Of a stretch of DNA of 64,000 bases, positions 17,482-26,477 are shown one piece after another. A program made the translations under genes and the position numbers. The notes under the pieces are model-generated. The model did no database searches, had not been told where the DNA came from, and saw only the letters and a list, made by a program, of their open reading frames with translations. The first letter of the stretch is position 1. Each line of letters starts with the position of its first letter. The stretch is from CAWGGS01 sp046704745 (GTDB lineage: Bacteria > Desulfobacterota > Desulfobulbia > Desulfobulbales > Desulfocapsaceae), in NCBI GenBank assembly GCA_046704745.1, contig JBJKRL010000053.1, positions 10,129 through 74,128 on the forward strand. The letters are read 5' to 3'.

Positions 17482-20280
17482 TCAGGCCTTGCTTATTTTG
17501 CACAGACCGTCCTTGGTGGACTGCATCTGCGTGACGATGTCATAGCCATAGTTGGTGACGACATTCCCCGGCTCACCAAGGGCATAGGGAACTGTGCCTT
17601 CCGGATACTTCTCGGCAAGTGATTGCCCCAGCAGCACGCCGGCGAAATGGAAGGGAAGAAAGAGCGTCTTATCGTCCACCCGTTCGGTGAAGAATGCCTT
17701 GACCTTGATTTTACCTCCCTCCGGCGACTCTATCCAAATCATCTGTCCATTTCTAACGCCTAGGTTGTTGGCAAGCCGGGGATTGATCTCGACATACATT
17801 TCCGGCTGCAGCTCGGCGAGATATTTGTTGCTGCGGGTCTCTGCCCCGGCGCCCATGTGCTCGACCATTCGGCCCGTGGTCAACACATAGGGGAATGTTT
17901 TGACCAGGTCCGGATTCTGCTCACTCTTATACCGGGTATCAACCCGGAAATGATCGGGTTTGTCCTCAAACGTCGGATAGGCTGGGATAAGGTCCGGCCG
18001 TGGAGAATGCAGCGGCTCGCGATGAATGGGAACCTGATCCGGGAAGTTCCAAACCACGCAGCGGGCCCGGGCATTGCCGAAGGGCGCCATGCCGCGAGCG
18101 ATGGCGGTTTTGATCGTCTTCTGCGAAAGATCGGTTTTCCAGTTTGTCCCAGGGACAATATCACTGAACTCGGGATAACCACCCTTCACCTCGCTACCCG
18201 GATTATACACTCCCTGGGCCGCAAGCTGGTTTTCGGTCCGACCCGATGAATCGTATTTTTTCTCCAGGCCAAACCGGTTTCTAAACGGCAGCCCCCCTTG
18301 GGCTACCGGTTTGGAGATATCATAGAGTATCGGCGTCCCGGGATGTTCCGTGGTCCAACAGGGCCATGGCATGCCGTAGTAATCGCCGTCACAGGGACCG
18401 CCGTTTGCCTGCAAGGTGTCGATATCAAAGGTATGCCAGTTGGCCATGTGTTTCTTGATCCGTTCCGGTGTCTGCCCGTTGTAGCCGATGGTCAGAGAGC
18501 CCCTTCCCAGCTCCAGCGTGATGTCTTCCGGCACCGTCTTGATATTTTTATAGAATTTGTCGGCAAAGCCCAGCTTTTTCACCAACATTTCCATGATCTG
18601 ATAATCATCCTTGCTGTTGTGGACGCAGTCGACCACCTTGTCGCGCCATTGTATCTGCCTGGATGTTGAGGTGACGCTGCCGGAGGTTTCGTACTGGCTG
18701 GAACTCGGCAACAGATAGACATTGTCGGTGGTGCATGTGGCGGCAACCATGGTGGGAAAGGGATCGATAACCACCACAAGATCTAGCATATTGTAGGCCT
18801 TGACGACACGGTCGTACATGGAATTGTTGTTGGAACCGCAACCCCACTGGATCATGGCCTTGATCGGGGTGTACTGATGAATCTTCTCCTCCTGGAGTAC
18901 CCCCTCATACCATCGAGCCAGCGTAAACCCCTTCTTGTTCATCCAGGATTTCTCCTTAAACCTGCCGACCATCCACTCATAGTCAACATCCCAGACTTTG
19001 CACCAATGTTTCCAGGCCCCGTCTGAAAGTCCGTAATAGGCAGGCAAATTATCCGACAGTACACACATATCGGTGGCCCCCTGCACGTTGTCATGGCCGC
19101 GGAAGATATTGGCCCCGCCGCCGGACTTGCCCATGTTGCCCAACACAAGCTGCAGAATGCAGAAACTCCTGGTTATCGAGCTGCCGACGGAGTGCTGGGT
19201 GCCGCCCATGCACCAGGTGAGGCTTCCGGGACGGTTATCTGCCAGAATTTTGGCGATGCGGACAGTCTCCGTGGCGGGAATGCCGGTAATTGTCTCCACC
19301 ACCTCGGGAGTATATTTTTTTGCCACCTCCATCATCTCCGGATAGCCTGCGACACGGGTGCGGATGAACTCCTTGTCCTCCCACCCATTCTCTATGATAA
19401 CGTTTACCAATCCCATCATGAAGGCCACGTCCGTACCCGGGCGGATGCGAACATAATCGGTTGCCTTGGCCGCAAGCTTTGTCCGGCGCGGGTCGACAAC
19501 GATAATGGGTGCGTTATTTTTTTCCTTGGCATGCAGGATGTGCTGCATGGAAATAGGATGCGCCTCCGGTGCGTTGGAGCCGATAAAGATCATGCTTTTT
19601 GCATGCCGCATATCATTCAAGCTGTTGGTCATGGCGCCATAGCCCCAGGTGTTGGCGACGCCTGCAACCGTGGTGGAATGGCAGATTCTGGCCTGATGAT
19701 CGACATTGTTGGACCCCCAGAAAGCGGCAAATTTGCGCTGCTGGTACGCCATCTCGTTGGACACTTTGGCGCTGCCGTTAAAATGCAGGGCATCCGGTCC
19801 GTCTTTTTCGCGAATAGCTAACAGCTTGTCGCCGATTTCCTTGATGGCCTGGTCCCATGTCAGGTTTGTCCACTTGCCGTTGACCCGTTTCATGGGATTT
19901 TTCAACCTCTTGGGACTGGTCACCATATCGATAGCGCCGGCTCCCTTGCAGCAATGACCGCCCCGGGAAACCGGATGGTCCTGGGCAATTTCCTGCCTGA
20001 CCCAGACACCGTTTGACACTTCTGCCTCTATGCCACAGCCGACAGCGCAATAGCTGCAGATGGTCCTGACCATTTTGGAGCCTGGATAGGGGACCTTTTT
20101 CTCTGCGGTAGTGGCGGCTTTTGCCGTCATCCTGACGGTCATTGCCGCTCCGGTCAGGGCCGCCGTCGCCGCAGACAGTTTAAGAAACGATCGTCTGGCA
20201 AGTTTCGGGTTTCTGGTCACCCGGCGATGGGTCGTGACAGAACCGCTTTCCGCCGACTTTCTTATCTTACATTCGGCCAT
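17482..20280 (-). CDS. fdhA: Formate dehydrogenase catalytic subunit, cysteine form, Tat-exported
   Basis: The 932-residue product starts with a Tat signal (ARRSFLKLSAATAALTGAAM, twin Arg at residues 29-30). Residues 75-110 hold the first 4Fe-4S cluster (CSYCAVGC, then GGHCCKG). The residue that ligates Mo or W is Cys200 (ARICHSTTVAG) with the catalytic His201; many relatives have selenocysteine there. A bis-MGD binding C-terminal domain follows. It oxidises formate to CO2 in the periplasm. A very good AAGGAGGA site precedes the ATG. It is the first gene of fdhA-fdhB-fdnI and follows the TAT mini-protein gene at 180 nt. Confidence 0.96.
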   Translation of the reverse strand: MAECKIRKSAESGSVTTHRRVTRNPKLARRSFLKLSAATAALTGAAMTVRMTAKAATTAEKKVPYPGSKMVRTICSYCAVGCGIEAEVSNGVWVRQEIAQDHPVSRGGHCCKGAGAIDMVTSPKRLKNPMKRVNGKWTNLTWDQAIKEIGDKLLAIREKDGPDALHFNGSAKVSNEMAYQQRKFAAFWGSNNVDHQARICHSTTVAGVANTWGYGAMTNSLNDMRHAKSMIFIGSNAPEAHPISMQHILHAKEKNNAPIIVVDPRRTKLAAKATDYVRIRPGTDVAFMMGLVNVIIENGWEDKEFIRTRVAGYPEMMEVAKKYTPEVVETITGIPATETVRIAKILADNRPGSLTWCMGGTQHSVGSSITRSFCILQLVLGNMGKSGGGANIFRGHDNVQGATDMCVLSDNLPAYYGLSDGAWKHWCKVWDVDYEWMVGRFKEKSWMNKKGFTLARWYEGVLQEEKIHQYTPIKAMIQWGCGSNNNSMYDRVVKAYNMLDLVVVIDPFPTMVAATCTTDNVYLLPSSSQYETSGSVTSTSRQIQWRDKVVDCVHNSKDDYQIMEMLVKKLGFADKFYKNIKTVPEDITLELGRGSLTIGYNGQTPERIKKHMANWHTFDIDTLQANGGPCDGDYYGMPWPCWTTEHPGTPILYDISKPVAQGGLPFRNRFGLEKKYDSSGRTENQLAAQGVYNPGSEVKGGYPEFSDIVPGTNWKTDLSQKTIKTAIARGMAPFGNARARCVVWNFPDQVPIHREPLHSPRPDLIPAYPTFEDKPDHFRVDTRYKSEQNPDLVKTFPYVLTTGRMVEHMGAGAETRSNKYLAELQPEMYVEINPRLANNLGVRNGQMIWIESPEGGKIKVKAFFTERVDDKTLFLPFHFAGVLLGQSLAEKYPEGTVPYALGEPGNVVTNYGYDIVTQMQSTKDGLCKISKA

Positions 20281-20363
20281 GATCTTTCCTCCTTGTTCAA
20301 TGCATCACAGAAAATGCGTTATCATTCTACGTATCAGGGGAAAAATTTGCCCCGGCATGAATA

Positions 20364-20422
20364 CCTTAGAAATCCATTTCTTGTTTTTGGAAAATGAATA
20401 TCGTGAAGGTGCTTCTCCCCCT
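20364..20422 (-). repeat. R4 repeat, copy 2
   Basis: This is homologous to 9229-9288: CCATTTCTTGTTTTT, then AAAATGAAT, then TCGTGAAGGT. It lies in the 180-nt gap between the TAT mini-protein gene and fdhA, inside the fdh transcript on the minus strand. A 9-bp hairpin follows it on the plus strand side. Confidence 0.5.
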
Positions 20423-20424
20423 CA

Positions 20425-20448
20425 AGGTGGACTAACAAGAGTCCACCT
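20425..20448 (-). other. Inverted repeat in the leader of fdhA
   Basis: AGGTGGACT and AGTCCACCT form a 9-bp perfect stem with a 6-base loop. No U-tract follows on either strand, so it is not a normal terminator. It could be a processing or stability element that sets fdhA apart from the upstream genes. Confidence 0.55.
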
Positions 20449-20461
20449 CATTCCAGCTGGG

Positions 20462-20653
20462 CTACGAGCGGAGGCTCTTGTAATACTTGTTGAATTCCGA
20501 GGTCTCACGATACAGATCATGGTTCTTTTCCCGACCCGACTTAGTGGGTCCGGCCTTGGCTGAACGAACTATCGTCACCGTGCCTGCAATAACACCTGCT
20601 CCAGCCAGCATGTGCTTCAAGAACGAACGTCTATCATCATGTTGTTTTTCCAT
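20462..20653 (-). CDS. TAT-signal mini-protein of formate dehydrogenase clusters
   Basis: The 63-residue product has a clear Tat signal (RRSFLKHMLAGAGVIAGTV) followed by only about 30 polar residues with several Lys, Arg and Tyr. Small Tat proteins of this kind (formate dehydrogenase region TAT target family) occur beside FDH operons in many anaerobes. They may act as a non-catalytic companion or stabiliser of the enzyme. An AAGGAGG site is present. The gene is 11 bases after the TorD-like gene. Confidence 0.85.
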   Translation of the reverse strand: MEKQHDDRRSFLKHMLAGAGVIAGTVTIVRSAKAGPTKSGREKNHDLYRETSEFNKYYKSLRS

Positions 20654-20664
20654 TTTCTCCTCCT

Positions 20665-21312
20665 TTATAAACGAAGTTGCCTTTCATCATCAGGCGACAG
20701 GACTCCCGCCGACAGACCTCTTTCAAGCTGTAAGTATCTCTTCATAAAACGTGTGCAAACCGGATAAAACTCGGTATCAGCCTTATCAGTAATGGCAGCT
20801 GACAATCCGTCGATCAACGGCTCCAGATAGTGATCGATAAGCTCGGCCTGCCTTTGTCTCGCCTCATCAAAATCCTCTGTCTCGCTCTCGACCAAACGCG
20901 CCAAAACATCAAGCATCACGACTAAAGAATCTTCCACCTCGGAAACGCCTTCAGTTTTCCGGATACCAGCCTCCTGCAGAAATCCGCGAAATTCCGCCAA
21001 AGTCCGTCCGTAGGTGCGACCTTCCCGATACTCCGATGCGGTCATCGGCACCTGATACTCACTGAAGGGATCAACAAAAAGCCGGTAATATTCATCCTGG
21101 ATTCCGGCAAGGGTTATACTATTCATAAGGTCGAAGAGTTCTCTTACCGAGCTATCCAAGTCAGCCGCCACAGGCTCTTTGATAAGCGCAGCAAATAGCC
21201 CCCGCCAATGAGCAAATTTTTCCGCATCAGGCTCAGCATCGTAAAACGATTTGCAAATATCGAGAAAGCGCAACCTGACCCGAGTCAGCTCTCTGTCTTC
21301 CAGCTCTGTCAT
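20665..21312 (-). CDS. TorD/DmsD-family molybdoenzyme chaperone
   Basis: The 215-residue product starts at the ATG at 21312 (MTELEDRELTRVRLRF), three bases after the stop codon of the upstream ferredoxin gene. It is all-helical and contains the TorD-like pattern around DEYYRLFVDPFSEYQVPMTAS and LPEA-like helices. Such proteins bind the Tat signal of a molybdoenzyme and keep it from export until cofactor is loaded, so FdhA is the likely client. Conservation of sequence is weak, as is usual in the family. Confidence 0.82.
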   Translation of the reverse strand: MTELEDRELTRVRLRFLDICKSFYDAEPDAEKFAHWRGLFAALIKEPVAADLDSSVRELFDLMNSITLAGIQDEYYRLFVDPFSEYQVPMTASEYREGRTYGRTLAEFRGFLQEAGIRKTEGVSEVEDSLVVMLDVLARLVESETEDFDEARQRQAELIDHYLEPLIDGLSAAITDKADTEFYPVCTRFMKRYLQLERGLSAGVLSPDDERQLRL

Positions 21313-21314
21313 AA

Positions 21315-23183
21315 TCAGCTTCCGGCAAAAATTCTTGCAACCCTGCAGGTGTCGCAATACTCAAGATATCCGTTCTCTTTCCCTTTCCTTTGGGCAAGGA
21401 TCGCCGCCACTCGTTCATAGCTTTTTTTTGTCCCAAAAGCCTTGCCACAGTCCCTGCAGACCATAGCCTCCCCCTTTGCTAAAGTCTGTGAATGAAAAAT
21501 CTCCTTATTTATCAAGACATCAGAGGCAATATGCAGGGCGTTTTCCGGACAGACCTGCACACAAATACCGCAAGCGATACAGCGGACAGGCGTATGTAAT
21601 AGAGAAAAAGAGGGCTGTTCCGCCGCAAGGGCAGCAGTCTTGCATTCGTTGAGACAGGCAAGACACAAACTGCAAAGATTTTTGTCGCACTCAAGAGCGG
21701 CAAACCAGGGAAGGCCCTTTTGCTCCAATTGAAATTGCCGGCCGCTGCTGACGACAAGATGCTCAAGGATTGCCGCCATGGCTGGACGTCTGCCGTTGTA
21801 CACCGGGTCAGCAAAAAGAGAGGGGAGAGGATAGCCGTCCCTGGCGTCCAGATATTTTTGCACCTCGTCTTGGTTGCAGGAGACAACTGTTTCGGAATAC
21901 CCGAACAAGCTCTCGATCAAGGCGTTTACCATGGCAGCTTCGCCTGGTCGCGAACCGCTATATGCAGCCTCCGATGAACCCCTAAGCAAAACGATGCGCC
22001 CAGCTCCTCGAGCAAAAAGCAGCAACAGTTGCATAGGGTTTAAAGCATGGCCATTCGGATGTTCCAGAAAAAACAGATGATCGTTTCTCTCCTCAGTGCC
22101 GGTTCTCCACCAAAACCTGTGCAGCTCTTCCTCACAGCCCACAATTACTGTAGTCCCAGGTGCATAATGGACCCTGTGAAAATATCTATAAAAAGACCGA
22201 TCGGCAAAGCGCTCATATTGCAAGGCGCCGGTAGGGCACACGGCAACACAGGCCCCGCATTCCCGGCATGCTCTTGTGTCTATGGAAACTCCGCCGATTC
22301 CAAGTGTTATGGCGGAACTGGGGCAGATATTCAAGCAGCGCTGACAGCCAATGCCCAGCCGGCCGGCATATTGGCAGATCCGGTTGTCGCAGCTGATCGC
22401 AGACTGAATTTCAACAGCGGAGATGGTTGCAAAAAAATCAGAGAGGGTATCTTTAGTAAAAATTCTTGCGCGGTCAAGAGGCAAACTCACTGGTGCCTCG
22501 TTTAAGATAACCACGGCAGGTACATGCAGGCTTCTGGTTTCGATGGAAGAAATATCTATTGCCTGGACCGGACAGATCTGTTCACAATTTCGGCAGAGCG
22601 TACATTTCGAAAAATCAACAAAAAGGTTTTCTGAAAGGCAAGCTTCCGGACAGGCGCTGCCGCACCTGCCGCAATAAGTGCATGAACTTTTATCTATCGG
22701 GGAACGGACGGTGAAATCCACCCGAACCCCCTTGTTCTCTGCCACCACAGAAGCCTCAACAGCCCCGGGAAAATCGGGATGGCAGCCTTTCATCAGGATT
22801 GGCTCGATCTCCAGCACTCCGCCATAAGTTGCAAGAAAGTGTTCAAGATCATTGGGCGACTCGCCAATCACACAGACCCTGGGATCGGCATCGATCAGCA
22901 GGCTGGAAAAATTGACGGCATTTAACCGTTCCAGCTCCGCTTCTGCAAGTTCCCTAAGGCCACTGTCGTTTCGCGCTGTTAAATCCAGATTCAACTGAAG
23001 TGTTGGTGATTGAGGGAAAGGTTGGTCAGGCGAAAGACGGGAAAATCCTCCGGCCAAGAGGATATCGAGTGAGGATTCAGACAGAAATTGCCGCCAATGC
23101 TGCGGAGAGACCTTCGTTTTCTTGAATCCCGAAGACGCACTCCCTTGACGGAACAGTACAAACGTTGAGAATTCGTTTCTCAT
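21315..23183 (-). CDS. Multi-cluster 4Fe-4S protein of the formate dehydrogenase cluster
   Basis: The 622-residue product has six ferredoxin-type Cys motifs: CTYCGRCGSACP, CTLCRNCEQICP, CQRCLNICP with an extra CDNRIC, CRECGACVAVCP, CDKNLCSLCLACLNEC and CIACGICVQVCP. A seventh Cys pair at the C-terminus (CRDCGKAFG, then CDTC) looks like a zinc ribbon. Residues 360-460 form a separate segment with GRIVLLRGSSEAAYSG and a Rossmann-like feel, similar to the MvhD/F420-reducing or HdrA-associated proteins. It has no signal peptide, so it is cytoplasmic. It is the first gene of the chaperone-enzyme group and may carry electrons for FDH maturation or a cytoplasmic partner. Confidence 0.8.
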   Translation of the reverse strand: MRNEFSTFVLFRQGSASSGFKKTKVSPQHWRQFLSESSLDILLAGGFSRLSPDQPFPQSPTLQLNLDLTARNDSGLRELAEAELERLNAVNFSSLLIDADPRVCVIGESPNDLEHFLATYGGVLEIEPILMKGCHPDFPGAVEASVVAENKGVRVDFTVRSPIDKSSCTYCGRCGSACPEACLSENLFVDFSKCTLCRNCEQICPVQAIDISSIETRSLHVPAVVILNEAPVSLPLDRARIFTKDTLSDFFATISAVEIQSAISCDNRICQYAGRLGIGCQRCLNICPSSAITLGIGGVSIDTRACRECGACVAVCPTGALQYERFADRSFYRYFHRVHYAPGTTVIVGCEEELHRFWWRTGTEERNDHLFFLEHPNGHALNPMQLLLLFARGAGRIVLLRGSSEAAYSGSRPGEAAMVNALIESLFGYSETVVSCNQDEVQKYLDARDGYPLPSLFADPVYNGRRPAMAAILEHLVVSSGRQFQLEQKGLPWFAALECDKNLCSLCLACLNECKTAALAAEQPSFSLLHTPVRCIACGICVQVCPENALHIASDVLINKEIFHSQTLAKGEAMVCRDCGKAFGTKKSYERVAAILAQRKGKENGYLEYCDTCRVARIFAGS

Positions 23184-23308
23184 ATATCTGTCTTCTCCCT
23201 AGAGGATTATATTTTCTCAATTATGGACTATATAAGGATGGGAAAACAAAAAGAATAAGCGGTGGCCCTTTTTTTCTGTAAGGTAAATCTCTATTTTTTT
23301 GTAGGTTA

Positions 23309-23986
23309 TTAACCTACAAGACTGGGATTATTCTTACCAAAACTTTCTTTTTCCGCCCAGAGTACGGCGCAACGAATCAGCTCGGCTCCGCTTTTCAAAC
23401 AGAGTTTCTGTTTGATCCTGTCCCGGTAAGTACCGATGGTCTTTACGCTCAGACACATGTTGGCGGCGATTTCTCCAGTGGACAATCCCGCCCCGATTTG
23501 TCTGTACACTTCCAGTTCCCGGTCAGTCAGAACCTGTTCGGTCGGCGCATTCCGGTACTCAGGATTGATTTGAAATTTATCCAGAAGATGGGTCATCATA
23601 TTCTCACTGAGGAAAATCTTCCCGGAAAGGATCTTTCTCATGGCAAGTATTATCAACTCCGATGCCTCTTTTTTCATGACGTAGCCACGGGCGCCGGCTC
23701 GTATAGCCCGCTCAGCCCAGACCGATTCGTCATGCATGGACAGGACCAGAACCGGTATATTTTTTCCTTCCTGGATAATCTCTTTAACCAAATCAAGCCC
23801 ATTATCCTCGGAAAGCGAGATATCAACGACCGCAAGATCCGGTTGCTTTTCCAACAAGGCCTTCCTCGCCGAACGGATATCTTCAGCCGCCGCACATACG
23901 GAAAACTCCTCTTCCTGGTTAATCAATTCGGTCATTCCCATCCTGAAAATCGGATGATCGTCTACTATTAGAATGTTTACCGTCAC
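23309..23986 (-). CDS. NarL/FixJ-family response regulator
   Basis: The 225-residue product has a receiver domain (residues 1-120, VDDHPIFRMGM at the start and the phosphoacceptor Asp55 in LAVVDISLSED) and a LuxR-type helix-turn-helix (LTDRELEVYRQIGAGLSTGEIAANMCLS). It starts with GTG and overlaps the kinase gene by four bases, a sign of coupled translation. It most likely acts on the fdh genes that follow on the same strand, after a 125-nt gap. Confidence 0.93.
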   Translation of the reverse strand: MTVNILIVDDHPIFRMGMTELINQEEEFSVCAAAEDIRSARKALLEKQPDLAVVDISLSEDNGLDLVKEIIQEGKNIPVLVLSMHDESVWAERAIRAGARGYVMKKEASELIILAMRKILSGKIFLSENMMTHLLDKFQINPEYRNAPTEQVLTDRELEVYRQIGAGLSTGEIAANMCLSVKTIGTYRDRIKQKLCLKSGAELIRCAVLWAEKESFGKNNPSLVG

Positions 23987-26403
23987 TTGAGTATCTCTCC
24001 TGACAAAACCACCATGGTTCCGCCTTCAATCCTTGCCTGGATAGCAAGGGTGGCTCCAATGGCCTTGGCCCGGTATTTCATGGTATGAAATCCCATTCCT
24101 TTTTTCTGGCTCAATGTCTTGCCGACCCCGCAACCGTCATCGGTGATTTGCACCAACAAAAAATTATCAGTACAGCGAAAGCGGATATCAATCAGATTGG
24201 GTTTGCCATGCCGCGCCGCATTGAATACTGCTTCTCGAGCTATGAAATATATGTGTGTAGCAATAGTATTATCCACCAAGCCGATGCCGCTGTCAAATGA
24301 CAGCACACAACGGATGGGAAAGAGATTTTCTATCTCCACGGCAAGTTCTTCAATGGAGGCCTCTAGACCATGTTCGATGAGGTGAACCGGGTAAAGCCCC
24401 TGGGAGAGTCTGCGTGTTTTCTCAATAGCACTTCTGATAAGATCCCGGATAATCCCAAGTTGCAGGGCCTTCTCCGGGGCATCATCCTCAAGCTTTTTCT
24501 GAAGAACCTTACTGAGCATCTCGACTCCGCTCAGATGAGATCCGAGGTCGTCGTGCAGATCCCGGCCGATTTGATTTCTCTCTTCCTCGCTGATGGCTAT
24601 CACCTGTCGCTCAAGTCGCGCCAGTTCTTTTTCTGAATTAATTCGCAGTATGTGTAGCCACATACCTTCCAGAATCATCCTCATCTGTCTGATATCAGTG
24701 TCATCATAAGACATACTGTCGGTACACACCCCGGCAACGATGACAACTTTGCCGCCATTATTGATTGGAATATCGATTCGCTGACTGACTTTTATCCCAA
24801 AGGGATAGGAAGAGGCATTTTCTCCGTGATCGCTCGTCAGTTGCTCCCCGCTCTTTTGCACGGCACGCCCTGCAGGTCCCCCATCTTCAAGCCGGCAGGA
24901 CCCGCTGGTACTCTTGGATATTATTTCCGGCCCTCCCCCCCCTGTTTTGCAAAAAGAGCAGATCGTTAAACGGGCATCATCAACCGAGGCGATATACCCC
25001 TCTTCGCTCCTGGTGATCTGAACGATTCTCTGCAGTGTAAAGTCATAGATATCTTGAAGAGAATGCCCCTCAAGATGGCCAAGTTGCAGCAAAGTGTCCA
25101 GCCGCAGTTCATCCCTGTGCAACAAAAGATCCTGACGGACCATATCATCGACCATTCGATTGGCCAGGAAGGCCAGCTCCTTAAACTCACTGAAAAGCAG
25201 GTCCTCGTTATCCATCTTAACCTTGGAATCGGCGGCTTTTCGAAAAAAATCAGTAAACAGACTGATGGCATGTCCGATCTTTATCGAATAGGAGTAGCTG
25301 GCGACGAGGAGCAAGGTCACGGCAACGGCCAAAAGACTGACAAAAAGAAAGATGTTTTTAAAAGCGATTCTTTTATAAATCTGGGTCTCCTGTTCTATAG
25401 CCATCTCCATTTCGTCCATATTCATGCTCGTTCCAAGAACCCATTGCCAGTTCTTATAAGGCCTGACAAAAACGAGCACCTGAGAAAGCTTATGCTGTGG
25501 TCCCCTTCTCTCTGTGTAGCTGACATACCCTCCTGAATCACTTTGCAAACCGATTTTAAGAAGTTCCCGACCGTACGATATTCCGGTATTGCTTGCCAGA
25601 TCGTTTATTGATCTACCGATAAGTTGTTCGTCCCGGTCACAGATAATCGTCCCGTCATAGCGAAATCCAAAGATCTTCCCCTCCTTTCCAAATTTCATCT
25701 TCTGGATTCTGGCCAATACCTGTTTTTGAATTATTTCCTCCATATCATCGATATACATTCCGGCGCCGATATACCAATCAAATGGTTTGAAATATTTAAC
25801 AAATGATATTTTCGGGTAGGTTTTTTCCCGTTGATTTTTCTTGGACCAGTTATACCGAAAAATGCCCGCCTCTTTTTCCCGGACAATCTTGATAAATTCA
25901 TCAACCAGATTTTTCCCCCGCACAGGATCCACAGACAGGCTTTTCGTGCCTTCGAATGAAGGGTCATCGGCAAAAAGATCTATGGTTTTATCATGCACCC
26001 TCCCGGCAAAATAGTACCCTCGACCATTGTTCCACCTTATGGGCCGTAGAATTTCGGTCACCATTTCCCGTAATTCTTCGACGCTTTTTTCCTCTCTGTA
26101 TAAACTGTAGATATGGGAGGCAATGGAGTAAGCAGTCTGAACCTTCTCGCGTATCTCCTTTTCGATCATCATATCGGTCTGTGAACGCTTATAGGCTATG
26201 AAATCAACCACATTATCCGATTCCTCCCACAACCTGTCCTTGTACCGGGATTCATAATTCTCCCGAATATGCTCAATGCTCTCCCGATAAACGCTGTATT
26301 CGTTGTAGAGCCAGAAAATCCCCATAAACACCATCAGCGACAGGATGACGGCCAGCGACGTATAGAAAGGAGTTGATGATAAGGATGCTTTTCGTAGTTT
26401 CAC
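23983..26403 (-). CDS. Sensor histidine kinase with two Cache domains, GAF and HisKA_3
   Basis: The 806-residue product begins with GTG. An N-terminal membrane helix is followed by two periplasmic Cache modules (residues about 85-215 and 220-345: RGYYFAGRVHDKTIDLF, GIFRYNWSKKNQREKTYPK, DWYIGAGMYIDDMEE, KNWQWVLGTSMN). After a second membrane helix comes a HAMP-like linker, a GAF-type domain with a CSFCKTGGGG loop, the HisKA_3 phosphorylation box (GRDLHDDLGSHLSGVEML) and an ATPase domain (DDGCGVG). Cache domains bind small organic acids or amino acids. The neighbouring binding protein may present the ligand. Confidence 0.93.
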   Translation of the reverse strand: MKLRKASLSSTPFYTSLAVILSLMVFMGIFWLYNEYSVYRESIEHIRENYESRYKDRLWEESDNVVDFIAYKRSQTDMMIEKEIREKVQTAYSIASHIYSLYREEKSVEELREMVTEILRPIRWNNGRGYYFAGRVHDKTIDLFADDPSFEGTKSLSVDPVRGKNLVDEFIKIVREKEAGIFRYNWSKKNQREKTYPKISFVKYFKPFDWYIGAGMYIDDMEEIIQKQVLARIQKMKFGKEGKIFGFRYDGTIICDRDEQLIGRSINDLASNTGISYGRELLKIGLQSDSGGYVSYTERRGPQHKLSQVLVFVRPYKNWQWVLGTSMNMDEMEMAIEQETQIYKRIAFKNIFLFVSLLAVAVTLLLVASYSYSIKIGHAISLFTDFFRKAADSKVKMDNEDLLFSEFKELAFLANRMVDDMVRQDLLLHRDELRLDTLLQLGHLEGHSLQDIYDFTLQRIVQITRSEEGYIASVDDARLTICSFCKTGGGGPEIISKSTSGSCRLEDGGPAGRAVQKSGEQLTSDHGENASSYPFGIKVSQRIDIPINNGGKVVIVAGVCTDSMSYDDTDIRQMRMILEGMWLHILRINSEKELARLERQVIAISEEERNQIGRDLHDDLGSHLSGVEMLSKVLQKKLEDDAPEKALQLGIIRDLIRSAIEKTRRLSQGLYPVHLIEHGLEASIEELAVEIENLFPIRCVLSFDSGIGLVDNTIATHIYFIAREAVFNAARHGKPNLIDIRFRCTDNFLLVQITDDGCGVGKTLSQKKGMGFHTMKYRAKAIGATLAIQARIEGGTMVVLSGEILK

Positions 26404-26477
26404 TTTTTACTCATGTAAAAAACAGGTCCGACAGTCATTTGGTTAGTATAAAAAACACGATATCGTGACCGTTGCCT

